A DNA stretch of 64,000 nt from Klebsormidium nitens (taxonomy: Eukaryota > Streptophyta > Klebsormidiophyceae > Klebsormidiales > Klebsormidiaceae), in contig DF237071.1 of assembly GCA_000708835.1 (NCBI GenBank), positions 121,945 through 185,944 on the forward strand. Reading direction: 5' to 3'. Position 1 is the first letter of the stretch. Every line of letters begins with the position of its first letter. The translations under genes and the position numbers were made by a program. The notes under the pieces are model-generated. The model ran no database searches. It worked only from the letters and a program-made list of their open reading frames with translations, and was not told the DNA's origin. This document shows, one piece after another, positions 50,001-59,175 of this stretch.

Positions 50001-53000
50001 ACGAAAACGTTGCTTGTGTACAGTTACACTGCCGACGTCATCCGTATCAACGAAGCGTCAGCACTCACCTTGCCCAGCCACTTGCGCAGCCGCCCCTGCC
50101 ACGGCGCCTCCCCGTCGCCCCGCCGCCGGTTGTTCTTCGTGTCTGTGATCGTGTCCAGCATGAATCGCACCCGTTTGCTCAGCCCTGGGTCGGCCCCCTC
50201 TTTCGCTGACGTCACCCCTCCCGCCGCTGACGTCACCCTCTCGGCCGCGGCCCGGAACGACTCCGCCGCTTTCTCGCCCAGGTCCCCGAGGGGTTTGGCC
50301 TTTTTCTCCGGGGCTTCCAGAGGAACTAGAGCGGCGGTTTCTTGGGCGGTTCGTCTTTGGACGGCCAGGACGAAGTCTTTCATTCGGACGGGGTCGTCGG
50401 ACCGGAGGGCGAGCCCGCAGGCCTGGAGCAGGTGTGCGATGGTCGCCACGTCGAGCTCGTGGAAGCGAGCGAGAAGGTGGTGCAGGAACTCGTAGAGAAA
50501 CGGGCTGCAGAAAACGGTCAAAGAAATCCGCAAAAATGGGGTTTTGAGGGTCTAGAAGGGCTTTACCGAAGGGGTTTGAATCATGCTTAAAAATGTCTTC
50601 ATAAATTTATGATGGTCGCCACGTCGAGCTCGTGGAAGCGGGCGAGAAGATGGTGCAGGAACTCGTACAGAAAGGGGCTGCGGGACAAGGGTTTAGCGCA
50701 GGATTAGGAGTAGTTTACAAGAGAATATGAGGGCTTTTAGAAGGTGAGGAGGGCGAGCCCGCCGGTCTGGAGCAGGTGTGCGATGGTCGCCACGTCGAGA
50801 TCGTGGAAGCGCGCGAGAAGGTGGTGCAGGAACTCGTACAGAAAGGGGCTGCGGGGACAAGGATTAGCTAAAATTTGGGGATAGTCGGCAACCCAAAGAG
50901 AGGGCTCTTTGGGAGAATTCCACTGGAAGGCGGCGAACTCGCAGGGCTGTACAGGCAAAGATGGTCGCTGCGTCGAGCTCGTGGAAGCGGGGCAAGACGG
51001 TGTTCAGGAGCCCGTACAGGAGCTGTCGTCTACATCAACCTGGCAACGATGAGCAAGGAGGTAAGGAAAAGTCGTAAAAAAAAGCGATATGAAACGGATA
51101 GTTGAAATAACTCAGGGGTGGCTTCGCAGGGAATCGAAGATTTCAAATAAAGGACTGCGACAAAGAAGTTGGACATCGATCAAGCGAAAAGAGTTCGAGA
51201 AGCTTCGACGACTTCAAAAGTGTGCTCTAAAATCAAAAGATCGATGAACGGGGCCGGCGCGATGTAGAGGGATTTCGCTATGATTGAAGATGCGAGAAAA
51301 GGGCTTGAGGTGAAATCTGAACAACTGAAAAGAAGACCAGCCGCCGAGCTTTGGAAGTCTTACCTCGCAAGCAGCTGGAAGTTGTATAGATGCGCCAGCA
51401 CTAACGCAAGATTCCGACACGCCAGGCTATCTCTCCTTTTGTACTGCTCCTCAAAGCTGACCACGAGCGCCCCCAAAAAGTTGGCCCCAATCTCCACGCC
51501 AACCGACGCCGCGAGCCCCGCAATGAATGCGGCGAAGACAGCGGCGTACTGGTCGTTTCCGCGGGGACCACTTATGAGCGAGCCTAAAATTTCTTCCTTG
51601 ATGGATTCCATAACGGAATGTCGTGCGTGTGCCTGGAAGGAAAATCCTCATATTTGAGCGTTTAGGTATTTGAGGAGTCTCCTTCTTTGAATGAACGAGA
51701 CTTAAAAGAAGGCACCCAAACCGTGGTTTCTCACGAGAGCGCCAAGGATTTCTTCCTTGACGGAACCTTTGACAGAGGGCTGCGCGTGGGCCTGAGAAGG
51801 GAAAAGCTTATGCTTGAGCATTACAATTTGACTTCTGTTCCCGAAACCTTCCTCGTTCAAAGGAACGCGGAATGCACTTGACCCGTGAGTTGCTTGAAGC
51901 ACGCCAAGGCTTCCGTGATAGAGAGAGTGCCGTGGGGTGGGCCGGAGATAACAACAGCAATCTTCGGGCATTCCGACCCCTTTGTCAGACTTCACGAAGT
52001 CGTTTTTGTACTAGAAAATCGTGTCGCTTAGGAAGAACAGGATGCGCACTGCAAGCAAGTCCGCAAAAGCTTTGCTTTGAAGACGCATGGATCTCTTTAA
52101 AAAGAAACACGTTTGAGACTTTCCTGATGTACTGTAGTACTGTACTTTCCCATCTGACGCAAATAAATTACACGGATACCTGTAGGGCATGACTCGTGTA
52201 CACGTTCTCGTGAGCAAACTTTGGGACTCTGTCCGAGCTTGAGCTTAGAAATACACTCGTTTCTAGTCTGCTTCAGAGTTGATTGTGGCAAGTGGCTCGC
52301 TGAGCCAGTAAAGTAGGGACAACTGAGGCAGTATGTAGAGACGATGTTTCCCACACAAGACCATCCCCAACCGATCCTCCTCCATATGGCATTGGGCCCT
52401 CAGCCAGAGAAACAAACCGTTCCACAATCTATATATCAAGACAATGTTTTGGCAACGAATCTTGGTTCCACTCTCCAAAAATTCCGTTCCAGCTAATCAA
52501 TCAAAATCGGGTTCAGCTTGTGGGTCGCACCGAAGCGAACGAGAACCGAACCGACAACCACTCCTCACCTGGAAAATAAGCACCATCTCACTCGCGATCG
52601 ATTCCACGTTTGCCTCCGTCAGCCTATTCAGCAGCCCCCTGATCCTCCGCTGCAACCGAACCATCTCCTCACTCAGAGGCCCCTGCGCCGCCGCCCGCAA
52701 ATGGGGGGGCACGTACTTGACTGCCGCCGAGCCTTCCGGACCCCCCTGTTTCGGCCGCCCGAAAATGTCGGTTTCGATCGGCTCTTCCTCGGCGCTCTCT
52801 TCCCTCCCGCTTGGACTCGGGCCCAAATCTTCGTCTCCTGGACTTTCGGAACCGCTCTCTTCTTCTTGGTCCAAATCGTGGTCCGAATCCGTGTCCAAAT
52901 CTTGGTCCAAGTCGTCGTCCGGATTCTTGGAACTTGCTCCGCCGTCCGAAGCCCCTTCCCCGTCCCCAACAAGCCCGTCGCTTCTTTCATCAGCCTCTTC

Positions 53001-54809
53001 CTTTTTTCCGCCTTTGCTGCCTGATTGCTTCCGCTTCTTAGCAACCTCCCCTTTTCCCTCCTCTTCCTCGTCCGAGTCCAGGTCAAAGTCCGCTTCCCCC
53101 TCAGAACCATCGCTCTCGCTCGCCTCCCCAAACAAGCCCCCAAACTCCCCCTCGTCACTACCCTCCGACCCCCCGGATTCGGACGCAGATTCCTCATCCG
53201 TACCCTCTTCCTCTTCCTGTCCCCCATAATCTTTGAGCCCCCCCAAGAGGACGTCGAACCCGTCTTGCGGCCCCTTGATTTTGCCGTCCTTCAATTTGAG
53301 TTTCTTTGCTAGGCGCCGCTCTAGTTCGATGTCTGCGGCCGCTGCGCCGCCCCCCGCTTTCTTCTCCATTGAAAGCAGCTCTTCGAACTTGGTGCGGGGG
53401 GCATCGACTGCAATTAGAAAGATGTGCTAACTTCAGCTTTCCTGTGGATCCCAAGTGCGTAACTTAAGCTGAAGTTCAACTCAGATGAATAGTCTCTGTA
53501 GGAGGGACGAGCGATGCCATGACAATGTCTTTGGTCTATCAGAAAGAAGGTAATCAACCAGCCATTCACTGACTTTGAATCGAAACGTCGACTTACACAT
53601 TTTAGCCGAGCAGTATATTTATACCAACTTGCTTATTGTCACTCTAAGGCAAGGTTCCTTTGCTGAGGAGATTGGCTCTTCTAACAAGTTAAACTATAAG
53701 CAGTAACCACCACCAATTCAACAACCATACTTACGTCTTACTCCTTAACGTGGGCGTCAGGGTTTGCCCAACGTCAGTCGCTAACTCCGCCAGCATCAAT
53801 ATTTTCAACGATCTGGGTTTTATGAGGCAGTCCTATGAGGGTCATGACACCGTCCGATCGGGTTTGTCCATGCATGGTCTACGCCCATTTTGGTTCCACA
53901 GCCAGATTACAAACGAGCCAGCCAGCAATCCTACTTTCTAAAGTTGCGTAGTTGGAGGGGTCAAACGCCCACCTGCCCGCCTTCTCTTCTTTGATACCTC
54001 CGGCCGACGAGCATCATCCTTTTGTGCCCTTCCCCCAGAAACATTTTTCCGGCCTCGCTGCTGCTGCCCCCGCTGTCCGTTTACCCCCTGTTAACAATCA
54101 CAATCAATACTTACACCACTTATTGTGGTGTGCAATCCACCCAATTATGTCTGATAGAACCTAGGTGCAGCAGAGATCGACGATAACTTACGGAGAGATC
54201 ACAACTGCAAGTTGCACAACCCTTGCAGCTCGCACAACATTGAAGAGTCGTCAAAGACAGACCGGCCAAAACACTTGCGCCGCTAGCTTACCACCATCTC
54301 ATCGATGAATGCTTAAGTAGACCGCGTATAAGAGCCACGGCTTCTCACGAGCGCCACCTTTTCTAACGAGAATCATTATTAACCTGGAAGAGCATGCTGT
54401 CAACATTTTGAGCAAGACATGCCTATCTACCGAGCCACTCGACCATAAGCTAACACCGCCACCAGAGGAATCTTCTCACGTTCTGCCTGGCACAAGCTCC
54501 ACCTCCTCCGTCTCGTATCGTATCCTTCTATCATATCCCGGTGTCAAATACTCCTGATTATGAGCACATACTCGTCTGCTGATGTGCTTTTCTTACCTGC
54601 TCCTGCTGCCGTCTCCGCACCTTCTCGTCCTTCTCAAATTTCCTCCTCTCGCGGTGGTTGAGCTTCCCGCCGCTAGTTTCCCTCCTCGCAGACCCCCCCG
54701 ATCCATCCTCAGCTGTCTGCGCAGCAATCTGCTTCCTCAGAACGGACGGCAGCTGTGGGCCCGAGCGAGACTGCTGCTTCGGTCGGCCCTTCTTCCCACG
54801 GAATGCCAT
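47072..54809 (-). CDS. NOM1: NOM1/Sgd1-type nucleolar protein with MIF4G and MA3 domains
   Basis: Eight exons (complement of 54597-54809, 53973-54087, 52569-53407, 51364-51632, 50069-50504, 48827-49224, 48378-48537, 47072-47383) give 913 aa with all phases matching. NOM1/Sgd1 works in the nucleolus in 40S subunit and 18S rRNA maturation and binds an eIF4A-like helicase. The N-terminus is basic (RKFEKDEKVRRRQQEQ; KKRRRA). Residues about 130-300 are strongly acidic with long D/E/S runs. YVPPHLR (about residue 345) precedes the MIF4G domain (about 360-560: GLLNRLTEANVESIASEM, GPRGNDQYAAVFAAF). The MA3 domain follows at about 665-780 (MNTDVRRSIFCIIMSGEDY, LPGKQDREILRVL, NHKFTLQYCVWDHFK). The C-terminal exon is family-like too (TVMHFRILLETLL). 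The intron after the seventh exon uses a GC donor (AAG|GCGAGT); this is the only reading that keeps phase with the last exon. Confidence 0.92.
47410..47522. repeat. Minisatellite of 16-17 bases, about seven copies
   Basis: The unit is TTAAGAGGTTGATTATT with small variation. It lies in the last NOM1 intron, directly between the last exon's acceptor and an echo of that exon's first bases. Confidence 0.9.
47527..47552 (-). repeat. Echo of the 5' edge of the last NOM1 exon
   Basis: GGTGAAGTCCACCGCCTGCA repeats GGTGAACTCCACCGCCTGCA at the acceptor of exon 47072-47383. The copy keeps a CTGCAG acceptor and the first codons of the exon, about 170 bases upstream in gene direction. Confidence 0.8.
48168..48245 (-). 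repeat. Echo of the 3' edge of NOM1 exon 48378-48537, including its GC donor
   Basis: About 75 bases match the end of the exon (GCTCGCCTTCAG and on, against ACTCGCCTTCAG). In gene direction both copies read CTGAAG then GCGAG, so the unusual GC donor is shared. The copy lies downstream in the same intron. Confidence 0.75.
48770..48826 (-). repeat. Short AAAGCGG-rich array with echo of a NOM1 exon end
   Basis: TGCGGCCAGCAGCG at 48770-48784 repeats CGCGGCCAGCAGCG at the 3' edge of exon 48827-49224. Between them lie several GGAAAGC(A/G)G units. It sits immediately downstream of the exon's donor. Confidence 0.65.
50611..51026 (-). repeat. Three tandem extra copies of the 5' part of NOM1 exon 50069-50504
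   Basis: Copies at about 50611-50685, 50750-50855 and 50960-51026 repeat the first 70 to 105 bases of the exon (real copy about 50399-50504). The first two keep an acceptor (CCGCAG) and read PFLYEFLHHLLARFH like the exon. The third is more decayed. None has a matching donor. Spacing is roughly 140-210 bases, and part of the flanking intron is repeated too. Confidence 0.9.
51734..51820 (-). repeat. Echo of the 5' edge of NOM1 exon 51364-51632, still peptide-like
   Basis: About 85 bases aligned with 51577-51660 cover the intron end and the exon start. Read in the gene's direction the copy gives SQAHAQPSVKGSVKEEILGA, against QAHARHSVMESIKEEILGS in the exon. It lies about 150 bases upstream in the preceding intron. 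Confidence 0.85.
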
Positions 54810-55668
54810 GTTTCTAATCCCCACTTCTCTACAGAATCTCCTCGCACCACTGCTAAGAATGAAGCACTGAGAACTTACTGAAGAGGCATTCTTCCTTCAG
54901 CCATGATGATAATGATGATGATGCGGTGGTGGTTTGAGGATGGAACCCTGCTGAAAAATGTGCATCATGCTGATTCATGCATGATCTTTGAGCGCTTGTC
55001 AGAGTGAGACAGAGAGTCTGTGACCCAGCCGCAAGCTGACTGCCCCCAATGACTTTCAGCGACGTACAGATCACGGGTACGAGCTTGCTTGTCGCCGTTA
55101 TTTTGCAGCTGCGTGCCTTTTGCGAGCGACTGCGAAAGCGAAAGTTCGGGAATCCGGTCGCCCTATCCTGGCTGAAGCCTGAAGGCTGAAGCAGTGAAGG
55201 GAACCCTCCCCGTTCGGCAATATCTTCCAATATCGTAAAGAACCCCAAGCTAATTGAGCTTCTAGAAGAAACGTCCCGGCGCTTCCGGAAACGGCATTAT
55301 TCCCTAGGCTATGACGAGCGTTAACGGTCCGTAGGAGCGCCGCTGCGTGGCTCCCAAAATCCTTTTGAGGTTCTTTTTCGCTTCCAAAAGCGAGAGAAAT
55401 TGTACGGACTTTGACTCTGAGGACGGGAGACGAGAGAGGAGGTTGCAGAGCTTCAACTTCAAGTTCCAGATCTGAGACAGTAGTGAGAGGACGGAAAGAC
55501 AGCAGCATCTGCGAGTAGGTACAGTACATCGGTTGATGGCAGTTTGTTGATGCATTCATTTCAATTCCAGATTGCGAGATTGCAACCGCATCTTCTTTTA
55601 TCTACAAGGCCCGGAGAACGGAGAGGGCACAAAGGGGGAGTGCGCGCTGATCGCTTTGATTTGCAAGC
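54810..55668. promoter_or_regulatory. Shared divergent promoter region of NOM1 and the MUS81-like gene
   Basis: About 860 bases separate two start codons that face away from each other, so both promoters must lie here or overlap. A short ATG/GAT trinucleotide run is at 54903-54923. I see no clear TATA box. Confidence 0.4.
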
Positions 55669-57692
55669 ATGGCCGCCCCTACGCAGGTTTCTGTGAATGA
55701 GGACCTGGTCAAGCTTCTCGAAGGAGAAAAAACCAAACTCTTGCATATCCCCCCCTCGGGAAGTTTCCAGAAGAAGTACATGTTGCTGGAACGGATGGTT
55801 GGACTCACGAGGCAGTAAGAGGGTACCTTACAAAGTCCTTCAGATGTTGAATTGCTTCCTGGGGCTACAATGGAGATGAAAAAGCTGTTTAAGAAATTGC
55901 TGGATGAGGTACTTAACCCTGCGTTTCTGCCGCAATGGGGCAGCGGGGGGCATGCGATCCTTGTGGCAATGCTGAAAGCCAGACAGGTGAGAAGCAGTTG
56001 GGATTGAGGGTTGGGCCTTTCTTGTTGTTTCGAGATGGATCAACAGGGATGAAACAACAGGGTTGATGTTCTTTCGAACAGGCTGCAGGCCAGACGGGCA
56101 CGAAGCAAATTGGTTTCAAAGTTGAGCAATGCTGCAATTCTGATACAAAAGAACGTCGTTTCTGGTCAGCTTTAGGTTGAAGGCCTGGCTGCCTCACATT
56201 GCATTTTTTTGGGAGGGGGGCAATGCACTCAGAACTTGATTCTTGCAATTATAAGTTTTGTGTATAGCCTTTCTCTGTTTTCAATCTCACTGTAGTCAGA
56301 TCATCACGATATGCTTCTAAGATTTCGATACTGGAATGCAAGGTTAGCAGGGGCTGACAGGAAGAATGCAAACACATATCATCCATGTATTGCAGTTACT
56401 GGTAACCTGCCTGGTTGACTGACCTGTTTACATTCTTTCCTGCAGCAAGGGAAGCTGGAAATGCCCATAGAACATATCAAAGAGGCTGCAGAGGCCACTC
56501 ATTTGTGCAAGCACAGCTTCTACAGCAAAGGGGGTCAAGCATGGAAGGCGATGTCAGAACTGGAAAGGGAGAAGCTGGTCGCCCGCAAGACTGGCGCAAG
56601 TGAGTTTAAAGAACCATACATTGCTTTTTGACATCTCCATTTTCCTTCTCCTATATTTGTTTGGTTCTTCATCAGCCTACGCCCTGACTTGGCTTAACGC
56701 AAATCTTTGCAAATCAGCTGTCGTATGTGATCTCTCGGCCTTGCTTTAGCACAGTCTTCTGTAGACTGCGCATTGTCTGAGCGTTTGCCTGCCAGTGTTT
56801 GGTTCAATGGACTCATACACATTTTCAGTTCTCCTGATTACACTCAAAGCTACAGTACAGCTGACTCCATTTCGTGCTTTTCCAGCCATCCGCCTCACAT
56901 CAAAGCGAGCTGTGTAGAGCATATTCCGCAGTGTTTTCCACGTTGTCAAAAGAATGTACATTGCAGTCTATGACAATCTTCTCTACCCTTTCTGACACGG
57001 TTGTGCGTTGATCTCTTGCAGTTTTGCACAAGCCCGGCTTGTACTTCACCAACGTGGCTGGGTCCCAGCACCAATTGCGGCTTAGTGCGAAAGGCGTCAA
57101 GGCTGCTGAAAGAATGTTATTCTTGTCGGGGCCAAACCAAGGGACTGCCCCTGTGGAGAGTCCCCCGCCCACTCAAACTGGTCAGAGTCAAGTTCCGGTT
57201 GCGCCTCCGGCTCCCATCAAGAAGCGGCCCAAGAAGAACAATGTGGTTAAGCCTTCCGGATTGCCTAGGCAAGTCAACCCAAGCATTGGTTGGAACTTGC
57301 GCAATTGGATGAACCAGGCAAAGAAACGCCCGCGAGTCACTGCTTTTGACAAGAGTGGCACGGGTCCAGTCTTTGAAAAAAACGTGGTCAGAAAGTTGTT
57401 CCTGGACGAGATCCAAGAAGATGTGAAAGGGCAAGCTAAGGTTGAGGTTAAAAAAGAGGTTAAGATTGAGAAAGAAGAGGGAATATCGTCCGAGTGGCCC
57501 AAGGTAGCCGCTCCTGGAACCTGGGCGCCTGTTAAGTTGGAGCAAGGCAACATGAGGGCTGGTGCAACCGTGAAGAAGGAAGGTAGCGTTATTGAGGGCA
57601 ACGTTGATTTGGGGTTCCTTGCTGCTCGCAACATGGGGCAGCCTTCTTGGGGTGACGTCAAGAACGTGCGAGTCAAGAAAGAGGCGATCTGA
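55669..57692 (+). CDS. Protein with MUS81-like N-terminal and winged-helix modules, no nuclease domain
   Basis: Proposed exons are 55669 to about 55797, about 55876-55986, 56446-56599 and 57022-57692 (about 354 aa). The first part (VNEDLVKLLEGEKTKLL; VELLPGATMEMKKLFKKLLD) resembles the MUS81 helix-hairpin-helix region. WGSGGHAILVAMLK, SKGGQAWKAMSELEREKLV and LRLSAKGVKAAERMLFLSG follow the order of the MUS81 winged helix. The ERCC4 nuclease domain is absent. Instead the C-terminus is basic (PIKKRPKKNN) and has several psi-K-x-E sites (VKKE, IEKEE), possible SUMO targets. An in-frame TAA at 55816-55818 must be removed by a short intron (55763-55843 or 55798-55875 both keep frame), or the gene is broken. 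The MUS81 link is inferred from motif order and needs a profile search. Confidence 0.55.
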
Positions 57693-59175
57693 AAGCCGGG
57701 ACGCCTCGAAGCTCTTGGTAGGTCAATATACGCAGCTTGTTGGAAGGCCTTCAAGTAAGGACAGTGAACATCAAGGCGTGGCCCTTGGTAGCCTACTGTA
57801 CATACGGCTTTCGTTTTCCCGTGTGTTGGTTTGGTAACAAAAGCAGAGCTTGAAAGCAAAGTAGCGACTAGAAAGTTCAACTTTGCTTTTATGGCGCTCG
57901 ATTACTGTGTGTGGAAGCAGGGGCCAGGCGCAGAGATGCGGAATCGTTCGGGATTGACAGTAGTACCTACTTTTGTGTGTCTGTTTGTAAGTACTTCTAG
58001 CAAACAGGGGTGCCAATAAAAGTTTGCCACTTCGCTTATGTACAGCTAGCTTCGGAAGTGCAATCAATGTACGTTGAGAAAGTGTTGTATCTGAGGGGTT
58101 GAAGTACGCACGTACTACAATTAGCTTCAATCAAGAAAGCAGATTGCCCTCTTTAAGGGTCGTGCTAGCGTCAACCTAAACCTTCTCAGTTCGAGTCACC
58201 ATGAAACAGGCTAACCAGGGCTTCCAACATCAAGACAAGGAAATATTGAATTTCTGTAGTATGGAATCCGGAGCATTAAGCACGGTTCCTACGTGCTTGA
58301 TATAACCATTCTCCTTAGTACTTGGCTCAACATGGCGTGCTCATCATGAAAGTTCCTCCGAAGTGCAGACATGAAATGAATCGCTTGCGCCTGTCATAAT
58401 CATCTCTGTATATACTAATCATGGCTATGGTGCACAACCGTCGAGCTTGATCTGCTCGTCGATCAGTGGATCAGTACGTGGGATCACTGATCGTCCGACC
58501 GTACACTTGGTCTATCAAGTCGAGCAATGATGCACTGAGATTGCGTGCAATCATGGCTATCCGAGTGACACATGAGACGTGAGTCACTGTCACTTCCGAA
58601 TCAATCTGCTATATCATTGTCGCCGTGCGATCTCGCATGTACACGTCAACATGCGAGTCACTGGCATGGTGACTTGCACATGCCATTATCGACCTCCTGC
58701 TGCCTGGCAATGATACAGCCTGAGAGCCTGCACGTGCGTGGCAGCGCAAGTAGAAATCAGGAGTTAAGACCATATGTTCAATTCATTGCGACGGTCTGAA
58801 TTTGAGCACCCATCCTGATTATCACGCAATGAGGTCTCACCCTGCTTCGATCCTTGAGTGACTGTCCATTGTGCTGTATGCTATACGATCAGATCTCACC
58901 ACAGTTTGCGGTTTGATCGAACAAGTTGACGGTTCACGCTCGTATTCTACAAATTTAACCAACTTTGCGGCACGATTTACAATATCGTGCTGTACTTTAT
59001 TGGGTTCGCCGCCAGTAATTGCTTCAAGTCTAGAGACGCTGCATCCACAATCTGCTGCGAATGATGGTTCTTCTGAGAGACATACTCAATTGTTGTTAAG
59101 AAACCCGTTCTGAAACGTGGTCCGGCAGTCACTCCAGTGACCGCATCTGAAACGGTCCGCTTGCTCCCGACGGAA
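57693..59175. other. Convergent intergenic region
   Basis: About 1.5 kb lies between the stop codons of the MUS81-like gene (+) and the peroxidase (-). Around 58463-58495 GATCAGTG and CACTGATC form a short inverted repeat. No gene was recognised. Confidence 0.55.

Noticed and set aside
52444-53229. Plus-strand Ser/Pro-rich frame of 261 codons
   Set aside because: Antisense of the acidic D/E/S region of NOM1.
58463-58495. Inverted repeat GATCAGTG / CACTGATC as a terminator or transposon end
   Set aside because: Too short and imperfect, with no flanking duplication.
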